From positions 80,574-144,573 of the forward strand of contig CAJTTB010000005.1 of NCBI GenBank assembly GCA_910579175.1: a stretch of DNA of 64,000 nucleotides. The letters are read 5' to 3'. The notes below the pieces were generated by a model. The model was not told the origin of the DNA. It saw nothing but the letters and a program-made list of their open reading frames with translations, and searched no databases. This document shows, one piece after another, positions 8,874 through 15,585 of this stretch. Position 1 is the first letter of the stretch; every line of letters starts with the position of its first letter. The translations under genes and the position numbers were made by a program. The DNA comes from an uncultured Oscillospiraceae bacterium (GTDB lineage: Bacteria > Bacillota > Clostridia > Oscillospirales > Ruminococcaceae).

Positions 8874-8949
8874 TGGCTGGGCTGGAAGGATTCGAACCTT
8901 CGGGATGCTGGAGTCAGAATCCAGTGCCTTACCGCTTGGCTACAGCCCA
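8874..8949 (-). tRNA. tRNA-Gln (CTG anticodon)
   Basis: The reverse strand reads TGGGCTG acceptor, AGCCAAGCGGTAAGGC D-arm, CTGGA-TTCTGAC-TCCAG anticodon arm with CTG, GGTTCGAATCC T-arm, CAGCCCA acceptor, G discriminator and encoded CCA. 76 nt. Identity elements agree with bacterial tRNA-Gln. Confidence 0.95.
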
Positions 8950-9068
8950 TTGAACGAATACCATTATACCATCTCTGTCCAAAAATTGCAAGTAAAATTG
9001 GTTGATTTATAGAAAAACAGCAAAAAAGCAAAAAAAATAAGTGAAATTTTATTTTTTATAGTAGATTT

Positions 9069-9313
9069 GTAATATGCGCTCATCACCTACGCGAAAGCTT
9101 AGTGGTGAGAGCTTCTTGTCCGATACAACGAATGTTGTAAACATATACAGACAAACTGGGTATATCTCACGATTTTACCCAATTTATGTTATCACAATAT
9201 AAATCGCATGTCTTGGTTCCTATCATGGATACTTGTATGATAATTGCAATTAAATGCAGTTATCAATTTATCTTGCTACTTTAGAAGTGGGAGTATCCTT
9301 ACAAATTTTTAAT
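9069..9313 (-). mobile_element. IS200/IS605-like non-autonomous element, copy B
   Basis: The reverse strand shows the same order as the 31.5-kb copy: TATTAAAAATTTGTAAGGATAC, CTTCTAAAGTAGCAAGATAAAT, CTGCATTTAATTGC, TGCGATTTATATTGTGATAA, GTAAAATCGTGAGATATACC, then AGAAGCTCTCACC...GGTGATGAG and a TTAC end. Arms of the last hairpin are conserved while its loop differs, which supports RNA or single-strand DNA structure. No ORF inside. Confidence 0.6.
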
Positions 9314-9587
9314 AGAAGTTGATTTCTTTCTGTTTCCATTCAAATAAGAAGATTTCATATGAGTTATCAACAACAATTTTTTTGAAAGAAAGGTGAGTTG
9401 TACTTTTTGTAAACTCAATTTCTTGTGAATAAGATTTTATTTCTTTCAATTGATAAAAATGTATTGAGACATTTATAAATTCTTTTTTGTATAAGAAAGA
9501 TAGCAATCTAATTTTTTTGATAGAGCTGTCTTATATAAGATTTTATATTGTTTTATATATCATTTACCACTTATACTGAAAAACATA
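9314..9587. other. AT-rich gap between element B and GNAT gene
   Basis: About 270 bp with no supported gene. A 65-codon minus-strand frame (9309-9506) has a TTG start, no ribosome site and runs into the end of element B; at best it is a gene remnant cut by the element. Confidence 0.4.
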
Positions 9588-10025
9588 TTACTCGATTTCT
9601 TTGCACATAAATAAAATATGTTCACAATCAATAAAACCGTTCTTTTTGTAAAACTGTGGAGCAGGTGCATATCGATTTGTTGATAGTGTAAAGCCGGCAA
9701 GTTTGTGTTCTTTTACATAGTTTGTCGCTGTGTCAATTAGTTTGCTTCCATAACCTTTCCCCTGTAATTGGGGTTGTACAAACATCTCATCAATCAATAA
9801 TTCACTGTTATTCCACCAAATTTTTTCATCACAGAACATTGCACCACATACATTACCTTCGATTTCTAAAATGAAACCAATAAATTTTTTTGATTCAAAA
9901 TAGTCGTGAAGATATTCTTTTGCCGTGTTTAAACTCCATCGGCACTGCCACAGTGTGTTATTGTAAACAGAACAGAGTATTTCTGCGCAATGTTCAATGT
10001 CTGATCCTATCATGTTTCTGATCAT
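9588..10025 (-). CDS. GNAT family N-acetyltransferase
   Basis: 145 residues covering a single GNAT fold. The acetyl-CoA pyrophosphate-binding motif is LQGKGYGSKLIDTA (Q/RxxGxG), preceded by the typical strand LLIDEMFVQP and followed by GFTLSTNRYAPAPQFYKKNGF, the usual YxKxGF closing motif. It resembles small aminoglycoside-6'-type or general amine acetyltransferases, but the substrate cannot be told from sequence. The ATG at 10025 lies three bases after GGAGGAAAT. It is monocistronic, with element B downstream. Confidence 0.8.
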   Translation of the reverse strand: MIRNMIGSDIEHCAEILCSVYNNTLWQCRWSLNTAKEYLHDYFESKKFIGFILEIEGNVCGAMFCDEKIWWNNSELLIDEMFVQPQLQGKGYGSKLIDTATNYVKEHKLAGFTLSTNRYAPAPQFYKKNGFIDCEHILFMCKEIE

Positions 10026-10175
10026 ATTTCCTCCATTGGTATAAGTTTGATTTTTATTTTAAACTGAAAATGGTCATATCTATTTTAGATGTAGAATGTT
10101 GCACGCAAACAGAAGAAACATTATCTACTTTAATGATATAATTTCAATCTGTTCTATGTGGAAGCAAAACACAGC

Positions 10176-10210
10176 GAAGAATAAACAATCATTTTGATTG
10201 TTTATTCTTC
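10176..10210. terminator. Perfect hairpin terminating the 44-residue ORF
   Basis: GAAGAATAAACAATCA-TTT-TGATTGTTTATTCTTC, a perfect 16-bp inverted repeat whose right arm contains the stop of the small minus-strand gene. Confidence 0.6.
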
Positions 10211-10336
10211 TTCTAAATCATAACAGATATATTTTTTTCCATAAGTTTGATATAAATAGTCTGCCAATGCAAGAATACTTTTTACAACAACAACAGTAAG
10301 CAAGATAGCTCCAGTTATTTTTAATAGTGTTTTCAT
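10202..10336 (-). CDS. Small single-helix membrane peptide, 44 residues
   Basis: The minus strand encodes a start MKTLLKITGAILLTVVVVKS, a hydrophobic helix at residues 4-24, and a polar end with LADYLYQTYGKKYICYDLEEE. Support for a real gene: a good promoter (TTGAAA, 17 bp, TATACT) just upstream, an AAGGGG-like site before the ATG, and a perfect hairpin starting at the stop codon. It is too short for standard ORF finders. No family is recognised. It could be a small regulatory membrane peptide; a toxin peptide of a type I system is an alternative, but no antisense RNA promoter was identified. Confidence 0.5.
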   Translation of the reverse strand: MKTLLKITGAILLTVVVVKSILALADYLYQTYGKKYICYDLEEE

Positions 10337-10359
10337 AAAAAAACCCCTTTTTTATTTTT

Positions 10360-10388
10360 AGTATAACAAATTTATCAGAGTATTTCAA
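10360..10388 (-). promoter_or_regulatory. Sigma-A promoter of the 44-residue ORF
   Basis: On the minus strand TTGAAA (10383-10388) and TATACT (10360-10365) with a 17-bp spacer, 24 bp before the start codon. Confidence 0.6.
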
Positions 10389-10553
10389 TAAAAATTTAGA
10401 AAATGCTTTATCATTTATTTATATTGTTGGGCACGTTTTTATTAACATGACAAAGGGGTTTTTGAAGTCACAAGGATAAAAAGATTATAATATACGATCA
10501 ACCATCGCTTGATAAATCAATGAGTGATAAAAACATTCTTTTATCATAGGATT

Positions 10554-10985
10554 TTAAGGCAACATATCTTTTTGATATCCCACTTCATGATTTTTTTGAT
10601 ATCCCATTGATTCATAAAATGCTTGAGCGATATCATTATCTGCTCCAGTAAAGAGTTGAATTTCACAACAGGGTATTTGATAAAGATGTTTTTGCATAAT
10701 ATGAATGAGTTTTGTTGCAACTTGACATCTGCGAAATTCCTCTTTGACAAATAATTCTGTGATCTGGGCGGTGGTATCGCGATAACAGAAGGAATCAATA
10801 ATTTGAGCACAAATAAAGCCAATTGGGATTTGGTCAGAATAAGCGATATAAATAATTTCTCTTGTGTTTTGTTGTAAGGATTGTTCGATTTGTTGTTGTG
10901 AAGCGACACCTTCTCCATTAAAAAGATAATTGAGTTCAAATAATGCTGCTGCATCTGAATAGTCTGCTTGTCTGATGATTATCAT
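10554..10985 (-). CDS. GNAT family N-acetyltransferase
   Basis: 143 residues with the overall GNAT plan: IRQADYSDAAALFEL start, IGFICAQIIDS strand, ITELFVKEEFRR strand and AQAFYESMGYQ closing motif. The acetyl-CoA loop reads RRCQVATKL where the family expects RRxGxG/A, so the first glycine is replaced by glutamine. This may lower or alter cofactor binding. Near the C terminus GYQK occurs twice, from a short tandem duplication of TTTTTGATATCCCA at the DNA level. Start ATG at 10985 behind AGGAGG. Substrate unknown. Confidence 0.75.
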   Translation of the reverse strand: MIIIRQADYSDAAALFELNYLFNGEGVASQQQIEQSLQQNTREIIYIAYSDQIPIGFICAQIIDSFCYRDTTAQITELFVKEEFRRCQVATKLIHIMQKHLYQIPCCEIQLFTGADNDIAQAFYESMGYQKNHEVGYQKDMLP

Positions 10986-11082
10986 CTAAAATCCTCCTAT
11001 GGATAAATTGGTTAATTGATACCATAGCACATAAATAAAAAAGAAGCAATGTGTTTTTGTCGTTTTATTTTGTCTTTATGAT

Positions 11083-11121
11083 GAAAAAATAGAGATAAGT
11101 TTTTTTAGAAAACTTATCTCT
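11083..11121. terminator. gdhA terminator
   Basis: AGAGATAAGTTTT...AAACTTATCTCT; on the minus strand it ends in TATTTTTT, 29 bases after the gdhA stop. Confidence 0.8.
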
Positions 11122-11149
11122 ATTTTATAAATATCAATCGAGGAGACAA

Positions 11150-12481
11150 TTATAAACCTTGCGCAATCATTGCTTCCACTACTTTTTCAAATCCAGCAAT
11201 ATTTGCACCAACGACATAATCGCCGTTCATATGGTAGCGTTTTGCAGCATCGTCTAATTTGCGGAAGATATTTACCATAATATCTTGTAATTTCTTATCC
11301 ACTTCCTCAAATGTCCAAGATAAACGTTCGCTATTTTGTGACATTTCCAATGCAGAAGTGGCAACACCACCAGCATTTGCAGCTTTACCAGGACCAAATA
11401 GTACATGATTTTCCTGTAGATATTTGGTGGCATCTAGTGTTGTTGGCATATTAGCACCTTCAGCAACTGCAATACAGCCATTTGCGACTAATTTTTTGGC
11501 GTCATCTAAATTCAACTCGTTTTGAGTTGCACAAGGAAGTGCTACATCGCAAGGAATTTCCCAAACATTTCCTTCTGTATGATAAACAGCATTTGGGCGA
11601 TAGTTGGTATATTCAGATAGACGAGCGCGTTTTACTTCTTTGATTTCCTTCACAGCGTTTAGATCAATGCCTTCTGCATCATAAATCCAACCAGTAGAAT
11701 CGCTTAAAGTAACCACTTTTGCACCCAATTGTGTTGCTTTTTCGGTTGCATAGATTGCCACATTTCCAGCACCGGATATTGCAACGGTTTTGCCCTTTAG
11801 GTCTTTGCCATTGCTGCGCAACATTTCATCGGTAAAGTAAAGTAAACCATAACCAGTAGCTTGTGTGCGAACCAAAGAACCGCCATAACTTAAACCTTTA
11901 CCAGTCAATACACCTTCATATGTTTTGGTGATTCTTTTATATTGACCATACATGTAGCCAATTTCACGAGCGCCTACACCAATATCGCCAGCAGGAACGT
12001 CTACATCGGCACCGATATGTCTATATAATTCGGTCATAAAACTTTGACAAAATGCCATTACTTCGCGATCTGATTTGCCTTTTGGATCAAAGTCAGAACC
12101 GCCCTTACCGCCACCGATTGGCAGTCCAGTCAAAGAGTTTTTAAAGATTTGTTCAAATCCTAAAAATTTGATGATACTTAAAGATACATTATCACGGAAA
12201 CGCAAGCCACCTTTATAAGGACCAATGGCATTGTTAAATTGTACACGATAGCCAGTGTTTACCTGAATTTGACCATTGTCATCTACCCAAGGGACGCGGA
12301 ACATGATTTGACGTTCTGGTTCTACAATTCTTTCCAAAACAGCTTCTTTTCGGTATTTTTCTTCATTTGCTTCGATAACTGGGCTCAATGATTCCAATAC
12401 TTCCTTAACAGCTTGACGAAATTCAGCTTGTTCAGGATATTTTTTGGAGATTTTATCAAGTACTTCGCTTACATATGACAT
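11150..12481 (-). CDS. gdhA: Glutamate dehydrogenase, NADP-type hexameric
   Basis: Interconverts 2-oxoglutarate plus ammonia and glutamate. 443 residues, the usual length of the hexameric GDH. Glutamate-binding and catalytic lysines lie in GPYKGGLRF and GGGKGGSDFDP; PAGDIGVGAREIGYMYG and the Rossmann motif AISGAGNVAIYATEKA follow. The overall sequence is of the biosynthetic NADP-linked type, though clostridial members of this type also work in catabolism. The frame is open 28 codons further upstream, but the ATG at 12481 (MSYVSEVL) has AAGAGG in place and matches family N-termini. Together with glnN and asnA it belongs to ammonia handling. Confidence 0.95.
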   Translation of the reverse strand: MSYVSEVLDKISKKYPEQAEFRQAVKEVLESLSPVIEANEEKYRKEAVLERIVEPERQIMFRVPWVDDNGQIQVNTGYRVQFNNAIGPYKGGLRFRDNVSLSIIKFLGFEQIFKNSLTGLPIGGGKGGSDFDPKGKSDREVMAFCQSFMTELYRHIGADVDVPAGDIGVGAREIGYMYGQYKRITKTYEGVLTGKGLSYGGSLVRTQATGYGLLYFTDEMLRSNGKDLKGKTVAISGAGNVAIYATEKATQLGAKVVTLSDSTGWIYDAEGIDLNAVKEIKEVKRARLSEYTNYRPNAVYHTEGNVWEIPCDVALPCATQNELNLDDAKKLVANGCIAVAEGANMPTTLDATKYLQENHVLFGPGKAANAGGVATSALEMSQNSERLSWTFEEVDKKLQDIMVNIFRKLDDAAKRYHMNGDYVVGANIAGFEKVVEAMIAQGL

Positions 12482-12671
12482 TATAATGACCTCTTTTCGT
12501 ATAAATCTGTTGGTAAACCACTCATGTGCTAAAGTTAGTAAGTTTGATAAGGGCATTCGCTTCATTTACGGGATAGGACATGAAGGGTTATAACATTGTA
12601 TTTGTGAAAAATAGTCATCTATCCGCGCGTTATGCGGTTTTCCGACTAAATTTCGATAAAATAATTGGTAT

Positions 12672-12710
12672 GAAAAAAGACGCAACTTAATTAATAAGTT
12701 GACGTCTTTG
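12672..12710 (-). terminator. Hairpin between ribU and gdhA
   Basis: The minus strand reads AAAGACGTCAACTTA-TTAAT-TAAGTTGCGTCTTTTTTC. Likely ribU terminator; an attenuator role for gdhA is possible. Confidence 0.6.
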
Positions 12711-12850
12711 TCATGCTTTACCATTATTATACTTGATTCTTTTTAAAAATGCAAGTGATTTTAAAAAAAAATCAAAAAATTTGAAGATAATGCCTTGATA
12801 AGCCTTTTATATGGAATAGAAATGCAAGATAATCAATAGAAAACTTCATG

Positions 12851-13528
12851 TTAGGATGAGAAATTCAATAGTACAACAATCAGAGCACAGGAGATTAAAA
12901 TAAAACTTGCACCAATCCACAGTAAAATCAAATTACTTTTTTTACTGGATTGGAATGCCGTGTATTTAAATGTAAAGCCAGACTTTTGCAATACTTGGAA
13001 AATAGGTTTATATAACAACAATGTAATTGCGGTATTGAGTCCGCCTTTTAACAGATTAAAGGGCAAAAATACTGGCAAGAGCATATCTGCTACGACTTCT
13101 CTAGGAGTGGATAGATAAAACGGGGTAATCAGATAGTTCCAAAGTAACATCAACAGTGTCATAAAAACAGTACCGCTTATCAATCCGATGACTGCTCCAG
13201 AGATGGTTGGTTTTTTCTGATAAATAAAAGCGGCAATGGCGGCAAAGGCACAAGTTGAAATGATATTCATAATCATTCCAATTGGTCCAGTGGTACTGAT
13301 GGTTATCATCTCAACCAAAGAAACAACAATGGACATAATAATGGCTTCTAATGGTCCGAATAAAAATGCGCCCAGTGTGATTATCACATCTTTTGGCTCA
13401 TACTTTAAAAAGGATACCACTGGGATGCGAAAAACAAACACACATAAATAGGCGATTGCACAGAGTACCGCCAATAGAATTAATTTTTTGGTTTGAATCG
13501 TTTGTGGTCGGATAGATGAATTTGACAT
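12851..13528 (-). CDS. ribU: Riboflavin ECF transporter substrate-binding subunit
   Basis: S-component of an energy-coupling-factor importer, 225 residues with about six hydrophobic helices. It has the RibU features VVSFLKYEPKDVIITLGAFLFGP and MIMNIISTCAFAAIAAFIY. It binds riboflavin and needs the shared EcfA-EcfA'-EcfT module, which is not in this window. ATG at 13528 behind AGGAGG. The FMN riboswitch immediately upstream fixes the substrate assignment: FMN represses the gene by premature termination. Confidence 0.93.
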   Translation of the reverse strand: MSNSSIRPQTIQTKKLILLAVLCAIAYLCVFVFRIPVVSFLKYEPKDVIITLGAFLFGPLEAIIMSIVVSLVEMITISTTGPIGMIMNIISTCAFAAIAAFIYQKKPTISGAVIGLISGTVFMTLLMLLWNYLITPFYLSTPREVVADMLLPVFLPFNLLKGGLNTAITLLLYKPIFQVLQKSGFTFKYTAFQSSKKSNLILLWIGASFILISCALIVVLLNFSS

Positions 13529-13573
13529 AAAAAAACCTCCTAAAATTGAGGTCTGTAGGGTGGCTATCTGTAA

Positions 13574-13603
13574 TAAAAAACCCTATGAACAAGTTCATAG
13601 GGC
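13574..13603 (-). terminator. FMN-riboswitch controlled terminator
   Basis: The minus strand CCCTATGAAC-TT-GTTCATAGGG followed by TTTTTT, between the aptamer and ribU. Confidence 0.85.
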
Positions 13604-13650
13604 AAATATCGTAAATCACAATTTTTATAAAACATGTGATGATATTACAG

Positions 13651-13777
13651 ATATTGTTTCTTTCATCCGGACTATACCGTTGGTTTTGGAATTACACCAA
13701 ATCAACCAAGCAGATTTCTGCAAGGTTCGCGGACTTTACCGCCAGTGGAGAATTTCACTCCGCCCCGAAACAGACAT
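13651..13777 (-). promoter_or_regulatory. FMN riboswitch (RFN element)
   Basis: The reverse strand contains the conserved RFN blocks CGGGGCGGAGTGAAATTC, CTGGCGGTAAAGTCCGCG and ATAGTCCGGATGAAAGAAAC in order. Followed by a terminator and ribU. Confidence 0.95.
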
Positions 13778-14006
13778 TATTATCAATGTATTTTGATATT
13801 CTATTATCAAAACCATTTATAGTATAAAATAATCTATTTTAAAAGTCAATAGCGATTTGTCCAATTAAGAAAGGTGTGAAAAATTGAAAAACTCGTAAAT
13901 TTTGGAAAAAGTTATTGTGAAGTTCAAATAAAAGCTATTGAAATTTAAAAAAAATATGATATGATAATGACCAAGTAAGATTCTGTATTTTAGGAGGGAT
14001 AAGAAA

Positions 14007-14942
14007 TTGGATCAGACATTGTTGTTTATCTTTAATCCAAAGTCGGGGAAAGCACAGGTAAAACAAAAATTATTTGATATTGTGGATTGTTTTGTCAAAG
14101 CAGGATATCAAACCATTGTGCACCCAACACAAGAACAGCATGATGCAAGAAAAATTGTAAGAGAGTGTGCACAAAAGGTGGATTTGATTGTTGCAAGTGG
14201 GGGAGACGGCACCATCAATGAAGTTGTTGACGGCTTGATGGAGCTAGAGCCACAAAAGCGCCCTTTATTGGGATATATTCCAACTGGTACAGTCAATGAT
14301 TTTGCTTCTAGCTTAAAACTTTCTAAAAATATTTTGCGTGCAACCTATGACATTCTGGAAGGTCAACCGTTTGCCTGCGATGTTGGAAGTTTTAATGATG
14401 AGTTTTTTACCTATGTCGCTGCATTTGGACTGTTTACAGATGTGGCATATGAGACACCTCAACAAAGTAAAAATATCTTTGGAAGAGCCGCTTATATCTT
14501 AGAGGGAATTAAACGTTTGGGAAATATTCAGGCTTATCCAATGTGCATAGAGTATGACAATGGTGCTGCCATTCAGGATAGTTTTATTTTGGGTATGGTA
14601 ACCAATTCCGTTTCAATTGGTGGATTTAAAAGCATTAGCCCAAATGATGTGAGTTTAGATGATGGTCTATTGGAAGTTACCTTAATTAAACAACCAAAAA
14701 ATCCATTTGAATTGCAGATGATCATTGATGCACTGTTAAAGCAAAATGAAGATAGTGAATATATCTATCTATTTCGCACTTCAAAGTTAAAGATAACAAG
14801 TGAAGTAGAAGTACCTTGGACACTCGATGGAGAATATGGAGGAACCGAACAGAAAATTACGATTGAAAATCATCATAAGGCAATTCGCATTATTACCCCA
14901 ATAGAACAGCAAAAGTTACTGATCACTTCTGAAATAAAATAA
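14007..14942 (+). CDS. Diacylglycerol/lipid kinase, DagK-YegS family
   Basis: 311-residue lipid kinase with an NAD-kinase-like catalytic fold. Nucleotide-binding motif VASGGDGTINEVVDGL, then LGYIPTGTVNDFA (GTxNDFA block), and DVGSFND and DDGLLEVTLIK in the C-terminal beta domain. It probably phosphorylates diacylglycerol to phosphatidate during lipid recycling at the inner membrane face; a YegS-like or undecaprenol specificity cannot be excluded. The TTG start at 14007 is eight bases after AGGAGGG and no in-frame ATG lies nearby. Monocistronic, ended by a strong hairpin. Confidence 0.85.
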   Translation: MDQTLLFIFNPKSGKAQVKQKLFDIVDCFVKAGYQTIVHPTQEQHDARKIVRECAQKVDLIVASGGDGTINEVVDGLMELEPQKRPLLGYIPTGTVNDFASSLKLSKNILRATYDILEGQPFACDVGSFNDEFFTYVAAFGLFTDVAYETPQQSKNIFGRAAYILEGIKRLGNIQAYPMCIEYDNGAAIQDSFILGMVTNSVSIGGFKSISPNDVSLDDGLLEVTLIKQPKNPFELQMIIDALLKQNEDSEYIYLFRTSKLKITSEVEVPWTLDGEYGGTEQKITIENHHKAIRIITPIEQQKLLITSEIK

Positions 14943-14954
14943 CATGTAAAGATA

Positions 14955-14990
14955 AGAAACGAGAACGATATCCCTATCGTTCTCGTTTCT
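14955..14990 (+). terminator. Lipid kinase terminator
   Basis: AGAAACGAGAACGATA-TCCC-TATCGTTCTCGTTTCT, perfect 16-bp arms; T-run is weak. Confidence 0.65.
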
Positions 14991-15039
14991 CTTGTGATTG
15001 ATAACAGTTGTTAAGATAAAGATGATAGAATAAAGCCCA

Positions 15040-15106
15040 TAAAAAAGGTATATTTTTTGTAATCGCGTAAATCTTCAACCAAATTGGCTGCCCTATCGTA
15101 AAAAAC
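15040..15106 (-). repeat. R1 interspersed repeat, copy c
   Basis: The reverse strand reads TTTTTTACGATAGGGCAGCC, AATTTGGTTGAAGATTTACG, CGATTACAAAAAATATACCT. Same block order as copies a and b, with one inner arm changed. Confidence 0.55.
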
Positions 15107-15173
15107 TTTAATATGGTTATAATATCTAAATTTTTAACAAAAATTATTAGTATTATTGTAATAAAAATGTATT

Positions 15174-15199
15174 TCAAAATAGAAAATTCTTCCGATAAT
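15174..15199 (+). promoter_or_regulatory. Possible sigma-28 (SigD) promoter of flagellin
   Basis: TCAA at 15174-15177, 14 bp, then CCGATAAT at 15192-15199, close to the motility sigma consensus TAAA-N15-GCCGATAA. It would give a leader of about 380 nt. Confidence 0.4.
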
Positions 15200-15224
15200 A
15201 ATTAGTGTAAGATACAGAAACTGT

Positions 15225-15238
15225 AAAAAGTATACTTT
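15225..15238 (+). promoter_or_regulatory. GTATAC palindrome, flagellin site 1
   Basis: AAAAAGTATACTTT. The same palindrome recurs at 15361-15378 and three times before the GH85 gene. Confidence 0.4.
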
Positions 15239-15243
15239 GTCGT

Positions 15244-15320
15244 GCACTTTGTTTAAGTGCGAATTTTTTTAAAATTTAGATTGTTTTCACAGATTTACGA
15301 TTTAGTAAATCTGTTTTTTT
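15244..15320 (+). terminator. Two tandem terminator-like hairpins in flagellin leader
   Basis: GCACTT-TGTTT-AAGTGC followed by TTTTTTT (15244-15270) and ACAGATTTAC-GATTTA-GTAAATCTGT followed by TTTTTTT (15289-15320). They lie between the putative sigma-28 promoter and the gene, so they may attenuate transcription, or a promoter exists downstream of them. Confidence 0.6.
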
Positions 15321-15354
15321 GTGTTCTTTTTATCAATTTTTATCCATGTTTTAT

Positions 15355-15384
15355 AAGAACGAAAAGGTATACTTTTTCGTTCTT
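15355..15384 (+). promoter_or_regulatory. Palindrome around GTATAC, flagellin site 2
   Basis: AAGAACGAAAAGGTATAC followed by TTTTTCGTTCTT: a near-perfect 30-bp palindrome centred on GTATAC. Confidence 0.45.
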
Positions 15385-15420
15385 GTTGGAAGAAGGCTTC
15401 TAAATAAAAGCCTATCAAAA

Positions 15421-15585
15421 ATCAAGGAGAGAGAAATAAGCTTGCTCACCTTGAAAACAATTTGTTTTTCCGGTTGATGTTCAGGACCGCGGACTGACAT
15501 CGACCTGGAGATAAATAAAAAACCAAAAAAGAAAGAATTCTCGAAATCAATGAAGATTTCTAGGTAAAATCATGGAGGTAAGATT
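15421..15585 (+). promoter_or_regulatory. Flagellin 5' leader with GGA-rich hairpin
   Basis: A long hairpin at 15470-15508 (CCGGTTGATGTTCAG / CTGACATCGACCTGG with bulges) presents GGA twice in its loop (15484, 15491). Further GGA triplets are at 15426, 15507 and inside the Shine-Dalgarno (15574). This arrangement resembles the CsrA-binding hag leader of Bacillus subtilis. Role inferred. Confidence 0.5.

Noticed and set aside
8768..9031. 87-codon minus-strand frame
   Set aside because: Contains the whole tRNA-Gln gene and its terminator.
9309..9506. 65-codon minus-strand frame
   Set aside because: TTG start, no ribosome site, ends inside element B. Possible gene remnant but no homology recognised.
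13560..13827. Plus-strand frames of 63-78 codons near ribU
   Set aside because: They are the reverse strand of the FMN riboswitch and its terminator.
14974..15177. 67-codon minus-strand frame after the lipid kinase
   Set aside because: Runs through a terminator hairpin and R1 copy c, low-complexity Ile/Leu/Lys translation, no ribosome site.
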